A stretch of 49,144 nucleotides of DNA. It comes from an uncultured Brachyspira sp. (GTDB lineage: Bacteria; Spirochaetota; Brachyspiria; Brachyspirales; Brachyspiraceae). Of this stretch, positions 26,991 through 35,346 are shown piece by piece. The DNA is taken from the NCBI RefSeq assembly GCF_934747485.1, contig NZ_CAKVGN010000014.1, forward strand, positions 1 through 49,144, written 5' to 3'. A program made the translations under genes and the position numbers. The notes below the pieces were generated by a model that saw only the letters and a list, made by a program, of their open reading frames with translations, made no database searches and was not told the DNA's origin. Numbering within the stretch: position 1 is the first letter of the stretch; each line of letters opens with the position of its first letter.

Positions 26991-27041
26991 TTTATTTTAT
27001 TCAACTTTTTCCCGTGGCAAAAAGTTGCAAAAAACACAAGT
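26991..27041 (+). repeat. B-type dispersed hairpin repeat, copy 2
   Basis: CAACTTTTT (27002-27010) pairs with AAAAAGTTG (27019-27027), followed by GCAAAAAACACAAGT. It has a shorter loop than copy 1 and the same orientation. Confidence 0.75.
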
Positions 27042-27165
27042 ATTTAAATTTTATATCTAAGAAATTATATAAAATAATACTAATTATATTTTACATACCA
27101 AATATTAAATTAAAAACAACATAAATATTTATTTATACTTATCTTAGAGATAATCTTATTAAATG

Positions 27166-27186
27166 CTTTTGAAATAACTCTATTGA
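27166..27186 (+). repeat. copy of an element-end sequence
   Basis: These 21 bases match 48808-48828 at 19 positions, including TTTTGAAA and CTCTATTGA/GTCTATTGA parts. That other copy is the right end of an inverted-repeat element. Here it provides the TTGA of the restriction gene's -35 box. Confidence 0.55.
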
Positions 27187-27211
27187 CAATATTATTTTTT
27201 TAAAATATATT
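27183..27211 (+). promoter_or_regulatory. promoter of the RM operon, leaderless start
   Basis: TTGACA (27183-27188) and TATATT (27206-27211) are 17 bases apart. The expected transcription start, six to seven bases on, falls at or next to the ATG at 27218. There is no Shine-Dalgarno sequence before that ATG. Confidence 0.7.
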
Positions 27212-27217
27212 ATTACA

Positions 27218-27919
27218 ATGCTTAAGGATATATTTATAGATATAATAAATAATAAAAAAGAATGGCTTAAAAGTAAAAAAGGAAATGAATTTGAAGACAG
27301 ATTTGAAACTTCATTAAAACGTTATGGCTTTAATAGAAGAGCGAAAGAAGATATTGACAATATACTCTCTTCTATTAAGAAAAATATTTTAGATAAAAAA
27401 AGTGATTCATTGATTGATAATACTTATGCATTGGAAGATAGAAGTATGGAACACTGTTTTGTATGCCAGCCTTATGGAAGTCAGGAGTTTCCAGATTTTT
27501 TAATATTTGCAAGTAAAAAAATTATACCTATAGAGATAAAATACAGCAGCGGTAAATCTTCAAAACCTATGTGGAACAGTAATTTACCAAAGGCTAATGC
27601 TATTTATATATTTGGTTCTTATAAACTTTCTGATGTTACATTTTTTTTAGGAAGAGATGTACTTAGCATGGAAGAGAGAATAGAGCTTATAGGTTTTTTT
27701 GAAAGTAATGCTAAAAGATTGGAAGAAGAGTTTAGAAAAGAAATGAGAAATAAATTAAATAATACGAATTATAAATTCGATAGAGGATTTGATGTTTATA
27801 TTAGAATTGCTTATGAACAAAATAAAAATATAAATAAAGAAGCTAATATAGATTATTTTTCTCATAAAGATAGAATAAAATGCGAAGAAAATGTTATAGA
27901 GTTTTGTGAGAGTTTATAA
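27218..27919 (+). CDS. PD-(D/E)xK restriction endonuclease (predicted)
   Basis: The 233-residue product precedes an adenine methyltransferase gene and carries a PD-(D/E)xK nuclease motif: P92-D93, then E106-I107-K108 in PIEIKYSSGKSS, with E26 as a possible further acidic residue. This is typical of Type II restriction enzymes, which cut unmethylated target DNA with magnesium. I cannot name the recognition site. The start at 27218 has no ribosome site and coincides with the expected mRNA 5' end. The gene is 17 bases before the methyltransferase. Confidence 0.82.
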   Translation: MLKDIFIDIINNKKEWLKSKKGNEFEDRFETSLKRYGFNRRAKEDIDNILSSIKKNILDKKSDSLIDNTYALEDRSMEHCFVCQPYGSQEFPDFLIFASKKIIPIEIKYSSGKSSKPMWNSNLPKANAIYIFGSYKLSDVTFFLGRDVLSMEERIELIGFFESNAKRLEEEFRKEMRNKLNNTNYKFDRGFDVYIRIAYEQNKNINKEANIDYFSHKDRIKCEENVIEFCESL

Positions 27920-27936
27920 GAGAGATATAAAGTATA

Positions 27937-29154
27937 ATGCAAAAAGAGTATACAAAAGAAAGCATAGATTATTTAAAAAATACTGATATAGAAAAAAGAA
28001 AAAATTTAGGTCAATATTTTACGCCTAAAAGCATAAGAGATTTACTTTTAAAAAAATTAATAGATATATCATCAAAAAAAGATAATGTAAAAATATTAGA
28101 CCCAGCCTGCGGAAGCGGAGAGTTTCTTTTATCTTGCAATGAATACTTTAATAATCCAAAACTCTATGGATTTGATATTGATGCTGAGTTAATCAATATA
28201 TCTAAGAAAGTTATAAAAAATGCTGATATAAAATGTGTTGATACTTTAAAATTAAATATTGAGGATTCTATTAAATATGATTATGTTATAGGAAATCCTC
28301 CATATTTTGAGTTTAAGTTAGATAAAGAGCAAAAAACAAGATTTAAAGATATTATAAATGGCAGAGTTAATATATTTTCATTATTTATCAAAATAGGATT
28401 AGAACTTCTTAGCGAGGGAGGATATTTAGCTTATGTTATTCCCCCTTCAATGAATAATGGAGCATTCTTTTCTAAGCTGAGAGAATATATAATAAACAAT
28501 AGCAGCATAGAATATTTGCATATAATAGAAGGCTCTGATAAGTTTTATATGGCAAATCAGAAAGTAATGCTTTTGATATTAAAAAAAACTGACACAAAAA
28601 AAAACAAAAAATATATATTTGAAAAAAACGGCATTACAATATTTACAGAAGATAAATTATTTTTAAATAAAGCATATAAAGATACTATTAGTTTAAGAGA
28701 AATAGGATACTGTGTAAAAACAGGAAGCATAGCATGGAATTTCAATAAAGACAAGCTAACCAATGATAAAAATAATGCCATACCTTTAATATATTCATCT
28801 AACATAGTAGACGGAAAAATTATCATACCAAATAAAAGAGAGTTTCAATATATAAAAAATATTTCAGAGGATTTAATAATAAGAAAAAAAGTTATAGCAG
28901 TTAATAGAATAACAGGCTCTAATAAAAGTATTAATATAAAATCAGCAATAGTAAAAGAAAAAGAGTTTGTATGCGAGAATCATGTTAATGTTATATATCC
29001 ATTAAAAAATTATGATAAAAACTACACATTAGAATATATTTATGATGCTTTAAATGATGAAAACAATATAAAAGCATTAAGTCTTATAACAGGAAATACT
29101 CAAATCTCTAAAACAGAATTAGAGAGACTCCTTCCTATAAAAGTTAAAAAGTAA
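27937..29154 (+). CDS. Type II N6-adenine DNA methyltransferase
   Basis: The 405-residue product is a gamma-class adenine methyltransferase: motif X GQYFTP (25-30), SAM-binding motif I DPACGSGEF (55-63) and catalytic NPPY (120-123), in that order, then a C-terminal target-recognition region (about 240-400). It methylates the same site the partner nuclease cuts, protecting host DNA. Order, length and motif layout resemble Type II enzymes such as the PstI or HincII methylases, though I cannot predict the site. GAGAGA lies upstream of the ATG. Confidence 0.9.
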   Translation: MQKEYTKESIDYLKNTDIEKRKNLGQYFTPKSIRDLLLKKLIDISSKKDNVKILDPACGSGEFLLSCNEYFNNPKLYGFDIDAELINISKKVIKNADIKCVDTLKLNIEDSIKYDYVIGNPPYFEFKLDKEQKTRFKDIINGRVNIFSLFIKIGLELLSEGGYLAYVIPPSMNNGAFFSKLREYIINNSSIEYLHIIEGSDKFYMANQKVMLLILKKTDTKKNKKYIFEKNGITIFTEDKLFLNKAYKDTISLREIGYCVKTGSIAWNFNKDKLTNDKNNAIPLIYSSNIVDGKIIIPNKREFQYIKNISEDLIIRKKVIAVNRITGSNKSINIKSAIVKEKEFVCENHVNVIYPLKNYDKNYTLEYIYDALNDENNIKALSLITGNTQISKTELERLLPIKVKK

Positions 29155-29160
29155 TTTTAT

Positions 29161-29179
29161 TAAATATTTATATTGTTTT
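29161..29179 (+). repeat. direct repeat, right end of RM island
   Basis: Identical 19 bases to 26759-26777, directly after the methyltransferase stop codon. Confidence 0.6.
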
Positions 29180-29225
29180 TAGTTTAATATTTAGTATGTA
29201 AAATATAATTAGTATTACTTTCTTA

Positions 29226-29286
29226 ACTTGCGTTTTTTGCAACTTTTTTAAGCGACAAAAAAGTTGACAATATATTTATAAAAATA
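29226..29286 (-). repeat. B-type dispersed hairpin repeat, copy 3 (inverted)
   Basis: ACTTGCGTTTTTTGCAAC with a 7-base-loop hairpin of TTTTTT/AAAAAA, the reverse-strand form of the B-type repeat. It is inverted relative to the copy at 26991-27041 on the other side of the RM genes. A further GTATATACTAAAA block lies upstream of the hairpin in both this copy and copy 1. Confidence 0.75.
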
Positions 29287-29309
29287 ACAAGATACGGTTG
29301 TTTAGCCAC

Positions 29310-29335
29310 ACTAAAAATTTAGCTTTAAATTTTAG
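29310..29335. terminator. hairpin after the RM genes
   Basis: ACTAAAAATTTA and TAAATTTTAGT can form about 11 bp with one bulged base. There is no good T run on either strand, so a terminator role for the methyltransferase or the convergent secreted-protein gene is only possible. Confidence 0.35.
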
Positions 29336-29379
29336 TATATACCAATATTATATTTTAATAATATTTCTACAATAATTTT

Positions 29380-31482
29380 TTAAGGCAATATAAATCCAGA
29401 TTCCTCTTCTCCAGACATATCTCTATAATTAACTCTAATTTTCAATGATCTATACTGACCTTTTTCTAAATTATTCTTAAAACTATTGAAATAAATAAAA
29501 TATCTTCCAAAGTTAATATTTTTTATATTCATAAGCTCATTCGCATAATTAATAGAATTATCAGCATTTATAGTATAACCATAAGTAGACTTAGTCATTA
29601 AATCATAGAAATAGTTTGTTTTATTAACTCCAATATAAACCTGATTCAATGAAACAGCATTATTTTTTGCATAATTATAAAGGTCTGTAAAATCCATCAT
29701 AGAAAATACAGTATCATCAGGGTCGCTTACTGAGAAGTTAATAATAGCAGTCTTCTTAAAACTATTTGCAGAAAGTCTTATAGCCTCATAGTAAGCATTA
29801 TCTAAAGCTGATATTCCTCCTTCAAATCTAAAATTATTAGCATTTTCTAATATTCTTAAATTGGCAGCAGAATATCCATCAGATTTATAAACTTCATCAT
29901 TATAATGTATAACCATTACTTCATCATTATTAGTTAAACTCAAAGTAAAATTGCTAATCTCTTCTTTTATTCTATTTTCATAAGGTTTAGCAGCAGCACT
30001 ATCTTCAATTAAAAATATAAATCTATACTCATGAAGTTCAGGAGCATCATACATTCCAACTTTTTTATATAAATTATCATTCTCTATAACCTCAAAGTTC
30101 TCAGCAGTAAGACCAATAATAGGATTAGTAAGTCTGTCACGCACAGTTACAGAAGTTACAACAACAGGATATTTATTTAAATACTGTCTATCAACAAATA
30201 CATCTAAATTAGCATAATATTCTTCTTTTCTTGTATAAACATCTATTTTTCCAGATAAAAAATCTGTAAGATAAATTGTCTTATTGGCATCCTCTGTTAC
30301 AGAAGTAGGAGTAGCAGTATATCTCTCAGAATTATTAAACAAAGTAAAAATATTATTATTTATATCATAATAATAAACCTTGCTTCCATCAGCTATAAAT
30401 AAATTTCCGTCAGAAGCAAATGAGAGTCCCCTAGGCTCATTAAATAATTCATGCTTAATAGTAGAAATATAATTGCCATTTAAATCAAATCTTTGAACTC
30501 TCTTATTACCCATATCAGCCACATAAATATAATTATTATCAACCACTATACCTGCAGGCGAAAAGAACTCTCCCTCATTCTCCCCCATCTTTCCAAAACT
30601 ATCTAAATAATTACCATTAACATCAAACACCACAATTCTATTATTTCCCGTATCAGATACATATATCCTTCCTCCATTATCAGCATATAAAGATGAAGGA
30701 CCAAGAAGCTGACCATTGCTTATACCAGTGTTTCCTATATTTGTAATATAATTTCCATTATTGTCATATTTAAATATTTTATCTCTTTTAGTGTTTGCTA
30801 TGTATATATATCCGTCATTATCAATAGTAAAACCTCTTGGATTTTCTAATTTCTCATAAGGATAAACTCTTGTTACAAACTGTATAGCCTTTCTCCACCA
30901 ACTGTTTTGCTGCTCTTCTAATCTTTTACCGTTTGATATTTTTTTTATTAAATTCCCGTTTACATCAAATTGCTTTAATGAAGAATCACTATAATCTAAT
31001 ACATACAAAGTACCATCTTCAAGCATTTCTATCTGAATAGGCTGATTAATGTTTTTTAAGAAATTAGCATTTGTAGAAAAGCTTTTAAGATAAATAAAAT
31101 TGCTTAAAGTATCTTTAGTCTCTTCAGCAACATTTGCAGTATAATATTTATTGATTTTAGAGAGTATTATAGGGTCTTGATATCCCATTCTTGTAATATT
31201 CATCCATTCATTAATAGCAAGATTCATATATCCAGCCTTATACAAAGCCCTGCTATACCAATATCTAATAAACTTATCCATTGGATTTGTATTAAGAGAG
31301 GTTCTAAAGCTTGCTATTGCTGCGTCATAACGTTCTTGATTATAGTAGTGTACACCTCTAATTAGTTCTCTATAGGAGTCATAGCTATCTGTGTTTACAT
31401 AATATGGGGTTTTGTCTAAGGGGTATGAAAGCGATACAGTTACAAAAAAAATAACCATAAACGCTAGAAGTTTTACTCTCAT
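29380..31482 (-). CDS. secreted TPR/NHL-propeller/VWA-like protein
   Basis: The 700-residue product has a signal peptide (1-20, before YPLDKTPYY), TPR-like repeats (about 35-100: YYNQERYDAAIASFRTSL, WYSRALYKAGYMNLAINEW), an NHL beta-propeller (about 140-420) with repeated N-R-F-DLNGNYI-type blades, and a C-terminal domain (about 450-660) resembling a VWA/integrin I fold with a FIFLIEDSAAAKP start. It is likely anchored or soluble in the periplasm, binding partners rather than catalysing. The combination is reminiscent of spirochaete envelope proteins. It follows tRNA-Thr on the same strand but has its own ribosome site AGAGGA. Confidence 0.8.
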   Translation of the reverse strand: MRVKLLAFMVIFFVTVSLSYPLDKTPYYVNTDSYDSYRELIRGVHYYNQERYDAAIASFRTSLNTNPMDKFIRYWYSRALYKAGYMNLAINEWMNITRMGYQDPIILSKINKYYTANVAEETKDTLSNFIYLKSFSTNANFLKNINQPIQIEMLEDGTLYVLDYSDSSLKQFDVNGNLIKKISNGKRLEEQQNSWWRKAIQFVTRVYPYEKLENPRGFTIDNDGYIYIANTKRDKIFKYDNNGNYITNIGNTGISNGQLLGPSSLYADNGGRIYVSDTGNNRIVVFDVNGNYLDSFGKMGENEGEFFSPAGIVVDNNYIYVADMGNKRVQRFDLNGNYISTIKHELFNEPRGLSFASDGNLFIADGSKVYYYDINNNIFTLFNNSERYTATPTSVTEDANKTIYLTDFLSGKIDVYTRKEEYYANLDVFVDRQYLNKYPVVVTSVTVRDRLTNPIIGLTAENFEVIENDNLYKKVGMYDAPELHEYRFIFLIEDSAAAKPYENRIKEEISNFTLSLTNNDEVMVIHYNDEVYKSDGYSAANLRILENANNFRFEGGISALDNAYYEAIRLSANSFKKTAIINFSVSDPDDTVFSMMDFTDLYNYAKNNAVSLNQVYIGVNKTNYFYDLMTKSTYGYTINADNSINYANELMNIKNINFGRYFIYFNSFKNNLEKGQYRSLKIRVNYRDMSGEEESGFILP

Positions 31483-31569
31483 AAATCCTCTTTTTTAGTT
31501 TATTTTATGGTTTTAAATTTAATTAAAAATAATTCAAAATAAAAATATATATAATAATAATGATAACAA

Positions 31570-31642
31570 AGCCCACTATCGGGATTGAACCGATGACCCT
31601 CACCTTACCATGGTGATGCTCTACCTGCTGAGCTAAGTGGGC
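31570..31642 (-). tRNA. tRNA-Thr (anticodon GGT)
   Basis: The minus strand folds as a cloverleaf: acceptor GCCCACT/AGTGGGC, D-stem GCTC/GAGC, anticodon stem TCACC/GGTGA with loop ATGGTAA (GGT), and T arm ATCGG-TTCAATC-CCGAT. CCA is not encoded and must be added. Confidence 0.95.
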
Positions 31643-31656
31643 AATTTTTCATTTTT

Positions 31657-31685
31657 ATTATAAAATTACAGACTAAAAAAGTCAA
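31657..31685 (-). promoter_or_regulatory. promoter of tRNA-Thr
   Basis: On the minus strand TTGACT (31685-31680) and TATAAT (31662-31657) are 17 bases apart, 14 bases before the tRNA 5' end. Confidence 0.75.
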
Positions 31686-31700
31686 GCAAAAATAATATGT

Positions 31701-32411
31701 TTACTTTATATAGCCTATAATATTTTTAACATAATTTTTAGTTTCATCTATATTAGGTATTCTTTGTAACTTATCTACCAAAGAAGGCCCAGCATTATAC
31801 GCAGATAAAGATAAATCTAATCTGCCGTCATATCTATTTAGCATCTGTGATAAATACTTAGTACCAGCCATTATATTAGTATAAGGGTCTTTAAGCATCT
31901 CTTTATCGGTTACACCAAGACCAACTCCTGTAGAAGGCATTATCTGCATTAAACCAATAGCACCCTTGTGGCTAACAGCATTAGGCATATAATTTGATTC
32001 TTGTTTTATAACCGCTTTGATTAAATCTTCAGGCACAGAATATTTATTAGCAGCTTCCTTAATTATATCATCATAAGTTGATGGGAAAGATGCTTTTTTG
32101 TAAGCATTTAAAGCTTTAGCAAAATTGTTAGTAGCATCATCATACACGCCAAAAGAAATTTTACCGTTAAATGCTTCACTATTATTAATTTTTTTATTGC
32201 TTGTTTCTGCTGCAGCAACAACATCATCAGTTTTATTTAATTTATCTAATTGACTATTATTTTTTACAGAGTTTTCTGCCATAGCTTCATTTAAATGTTC
32301 AGAAAAAGGCTTTGTAGGAGGAGTTGTATTAAGCGGAGCAAAACCTAATTGATTAAATCTCTCTTGAATCTCCCCTATTCTAACATGTATTCTTTGTACT
32401 GACTCTATCAT
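31701..32411 (-). CDS. lytic transglycosylase at end of flagellar operon
   Basis: The 236-residue product has an N-terminal region of about 110 residues without clear domain, then an SLT muramidase domain (about 112-236) with catalytic E138 in KQESNY, the GLMQIMPSTG motif and AYNAGP. Such enzymes cut glycan strands. Its place after fliJ, 20 bases on, suggests it opens the wall for assembly of the periplasmic flagellum. There is no signal peptide, so export is probably by the flagellar apparatus or an unusual route. Confidence 0.88.
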   Translation of the reverse strand: MIESVQRIHVRIGEIQERFNQLGFAPLNTTPPTKPFSEHLNEAMAENSVKNNSQLDKLNKTDDVVAAAETSNKKINNSEAFNGKISFGVYDDATNNFAKALNAYKKASFPSTYDDIIKEAANKYSVPEDLIKAVIKQESNYMPNAVSHKGAIGLMQIMPSTGVGLGVTDKEMLKDPYTNIMAGTKYLSQMLNRYDGRLDLSLSAYNAGPSLVDKLQRIPNIDETKNYVKNIIGYIK

Positions 32412-32431
32412 AAAAAAATCCTTAAATTATT

Positions 32432-32869
32432 TTAATTGACATAATAGTCATTTTTCCATTCATCTAATTTAGACTGCTCTTCCTTATTCATTAACTTTTT
32501 ATATTCCAACATTTTTTTCTCTTTCAATATTTCAACAGCCCTTCTTTGTTTAGTAGCCTCTTGTAAAATATCCTGCCTTCTTCTAAGCTCAATTCCTATT
32601 TCAGACATTTTTCTATCATGTATTGCTATTTGAGAGTTTAGAGCAAGCATATATTCCCCAAAATAAATACTCATATTAATCATCTCGCTGCTGTCTTCAA
32701 TAGAATCTACTATTTTTATTCCATCATTTATTTTTAAAATGCAATTATCTTTACCCTCTCTCTCTTTATTGTATAACGCAGAAACTTCCGCAACTTCAGC
32801 CTGTTTTTTTTTTTCTATATTTTTTCTAAGCTTATATAAAGGCTCAAGTTTAAAATCAAATCTCTTCAT
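32432..32869 (-). CDS. fliJ: flagellar export chaperone FliJ
   Basis: FliJ stimulates the FliI ATPase and helps deliver export substrates. The 145-residue, highly charged, all-helical coiled-coil product (opening MKRFDFKLEPLYKLRKNIEKK-like, then Glu/Lys-rich heptads) and its position right after fliI match the family; sequence conservation in FliJ is low, so context carries most weight. It starts 17 bases after fliI. Confidence 0.85.
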   Translation of the reverse strand: MKRFDFKLEPLYKLRKNIEKKKQAEVAEVSALYNKEREGKDNCILKINDGIKIVDSIEDSSEMINMSIYFGEYMLALNSQIAIHDRKMSEIGIELRRRQDILQEATKQRRAVEILKEKKMLEYKKLMNKEEQSKLDEWKNDYYVN

Positions 32870-32886
32870 AATCTTCTAACACTCAA

Positions 32887-34356
32887 TTATAATATTACAA
32901 CACTCTCTTCCTGTTTAACATTATCGGAAATTTCTTTATAGTCATTTGCACTTTTTACATCGCCATTATTAAGCAAATCCTCTTCTATTTCATTTTTAGA
33001 ATAGAACATAGAAAGCAGATTTTCTTTACTGTCTGCAAAAGTAGAAAGCTCATACATATCCTGCTGTAAATATCTATCCATCATAGGCTTATATTCTATA
33101 GCCTTATCAACTTCAGGCATACTTCCCTTAGCATAACCGCCTATCATAATAAGCTCTTTAACTTCATTATAATCAGCACTCATTTTTAGAAACTCTCTAG
33201 CAGCTTTTTTATGCATATTAGAAACTACTTCATTCATAATTCTCGATATGCTTTTGTTTATATCAATAGCAGGAAAATGCCCTCTATTAGCTAAATCTCT
33301 CGATAAAACAATGTGCCCGTCTAATATACCTCTCACAGCATCAGTAATAGGCTCATCCAAATCATCACCTTCAACCAATACATTGTAAAAAGCTGTAATT
33401 GTGCCTTTTGAAGAAGTACCGGTTCTCTCTAATAATTGTGCCAATTCTGAAAAAACACTCGGAGTATATCCTCTTGTAGTAGGAGGCTCACCTCTTGAAA
33501 GACCTATCTCTCTTTGAGCCAAGGCAAAACGAGTTACAGAGTCCACCATAAACATAACATCTTTGCCTTTATCTCTAAAATATTCGGCTATTGTGGTAGC
33601 AGTATATGCAGCACGCACCCTCAAAAGCGGAGCATCATCACTTGTAGCAACAACAACTACGCTTCTTTTTAAGCCCTCTTCTCCAAGGTCTCTCTCTATA
33701 AAATCTAATACCTCTCTTCTTCTCTCACCAATTAATGCAATAACATTAACATCAGCATTAGTGTTTCTTGCTATCATAGATAAAAGTGTAGACTTACCAA
33801 CACCCGTACCGCTCATTATAGCCATACGCTGCCCCTTACCAACCGTAAGAAGCCCATCTATTGCACGCACGCCTGTTTGTATATTCTTTTTAATTCTTGG
33901 TCTATTTAATGGATTTACAGAAGTATGATTTATAGGTATAGGAGTTTCATAAAACTTATGACCGCCCCCGCTTAAAGGCTTACCCATACCGTTTAATACA
34001 GTACCTAAAATTTTATCAGAACAAATTATAGATAAAGGCTTATCAGAAGAATAAACCATATTTCCAAAAGTAATACCATTTACACTTCCGTAAGTAGAAA
34101 GCAAAACATCTTGATTTCTAAACCCTATCACTTCAGCATCTATATACGTATCATCATTTTTATATATACGGCAAATATCCCCAAGCTTTGCAAAAGGTCC
34201 TTCACTCACAACAAGCGAACCTATAACCTCTTTTACCTTGCCGCAAAACTTGAGCATTGCAACATCATCAACAACCTTTCTATATTTATCAAAAGAGTCA
34301 TGTATTTCTCTAAAAGAATGCTCTCTATCAGTTTCAAATCTGCCGCCTTCAAACAT
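32887..34356 (-). CDS. fliI: flagellar export ATPase FliI
   Basis: FliI is the F1-beta-like ATPase of the flagellar type III export gate. The 489-residue product has Walker A GTGVGKST (183-190), GERRREVLDFIERDLG (about 211-226), the SVTRFALAQREIGLSRGEPP block (about 269-288) and the ATPase C-terminal domain. It is longer than typical (about 440) because of a Glu/Asp/Asn-rich C-terminal tail of about 40 residues and a short N-terminal extension. It follows fliH by 52 bases. Confidence 0.96.
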   Translation of the reverse strand: MFEGGRFETDREHSFREIHDSFDKYRKVVDDVAMLKFCGKVKEVIGSLVVSEGPFAKLGDICRIYKNDDTYIDAEVIGFRNQDVLLSTYGSVNGITFGNMVYSSDKPLSIICSDKILGTVLNGMGKPLSGGGHKFYETPIPINHTSVNPLNRPRIKKNIQTGVRAIDGLLTVGKGQRMAIMSGTGVGKSTLLSMIARNTNADVNVIALIGERRREVLDFIERDLGEEGLKRSVVVVATSDDAPLLRVRAAYTATTIAEYFRDKGKDVMFMVDSVTRFALAQREIGLSRGEPPTTRGYTPSVFSELAQLLERTGTSSKGTITAFYNVLVEGDDLDEPITDAVRGILDGHIVLSRDLANRGHFPAIDINKSISRIMNEVVSNMHKKAAREFLKMSADYNEVKELIMIGGYAKGSMPEVDKAIEYKPMMDRYLQQDMYELSTFADSKENLLSMFYSKNEIEEDLLNNGDVKSANDYKEISDNVKQEESVVIL

Positions 34357-34408
34357 AAATAAACCTTTTTATTTTTTTATTATATAGTAGTTTTTTAATA
34401 GTTTTTAA

Positions 34409-35308
34409 TTAAAATCCTTTTATAGGCTCTACTTCTTTTATAGCAGTCTCTATTTCATTTAATTGAGTGTTAATTCTTGCATCAATGTCGCCAAAGTCTG
34501 TTTCTATCATACAGCCGCCCACATCAACATTAGGGTCTTCTAATACTGTAACCCCCTCAATCTTGTCAAGCATCTGATAAAACTCATCTTTGTGCCTTGC
34601 AGAAATCTCTAAATCATCAATATTTACTCTTATAGTGATTTTAGTTCTTCCTTTAATTCTTCTTAATGCCTCTTGAATATTTCTTATAACTATACCCTTA
34701 TCTTTTTCTGTAAGCATTTTTACTACTCTCTTAGCAATGAGTATAGCAACCTCTATAAGCTGAGCTTCTGCTGTATCTATTATTTCATTTCTTTTATTAA
34801 TAGTTTCAGCTAATATCTTTTTTAATTTTTCATTGAGCTTAATTAAATCATTATTGCCGTCAGCAAAAGATTTTTCAAACCCCTCATCATAGCCTTTAGC
34901 ATATCCTTCTTTGTATGCAGCATCTTTTATAGATTCAGACTCGCTTTGTATTCTCTCTTTTTCAGCATTAGCATCTTGTATGATTCTTGAAGCATCTACT
35001 TTAGCCTGTTCAGACATAATATGCACTTCATTTTGCTTAGCTTTAAAAATTTCAAAAGCCTGATTTTTAGCATCTTCTATAATTCTCTGAGCCTCATCAG
35101 CAGCCTTTCTTCTCATATCTTTTAAATCTTCTTCCCACTGAGCTCTAAGTCCAGCAATCTCTGCCTCAATCTCTTCTATAGAAGGACCATGATATTCTTC
35201 CTGCTCTTCAAAATCTATCTCCTCCTGAAGCTTATGATGCGGTACAGCTATATTAACTTTTTGAGTAAGTTCAACAATACTTTTAGCCTTAAAAACCTTT
35301 TCTGGCAT
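34409..35308 (-). CDS. fliH: flagellar export regulator FliH
   Basis: FliH holds FliI inactive and links it to the export gate and the C ring. The 299-residue product has a long coiled-coil rich in Glu/Ala/Lys (about 55-170), including a G-Y-A-K-G-Y-D-E-G-F segment, and a C-terminal FliH domain (about 185-295) with the VNIDDLE and VDVGGCMIET motifs. AGGAG precedes the ATG. It lies between fliG and fliI. Confidence 0.93.
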   Translation of the reverse strand: MPEKVFKAKSIVELTQKVNIAVPHHKLQEEIDFEEQEEYHGPSIEEIEAEIAGLRAQWEEDLKDMRRKAADEAQRIIEDAKNQAFEIFKAKQNEVHIMSEQAKVDASRIIQDANAEKERIQSESESIKDAAYKEGYAKGYDEGFEKSFADGNNDLIKLNEKLKKILAETINKRNEIIDTAEAQLIEVAILIAKRVVKMLTEKDKGIVIRNIQEALRRIKGRTKITIRVNIDDLEISARHKDEFYQMLDKIEGVTVLEDPNVDVGGCMIETDFGDIDARINTQLNEIETAIKEVEPIKGF

Positions 35309-35346
35309 AATTTAAACTCCTAATTAATAATCAAAATAAATACACA

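Larger units (their letters stand above)
26728..27217. other. repeat-rich left flank of the RM island
   Basis: This 490-base gap contains, in order, a 19-base direct repeat, an A-type repeat, a B-type repeat, a copy of the end sequence of the 48563-48824 element, and the promoter of the restriction gene. No gene is seen. Confidence 0.75.

Noticed and set aside
26728..29379. CRISPR or prophage remnant around the RM genes
   Set aside because: Repeats are not regularly spaced, no cas, integrase or phage structural genes are present.
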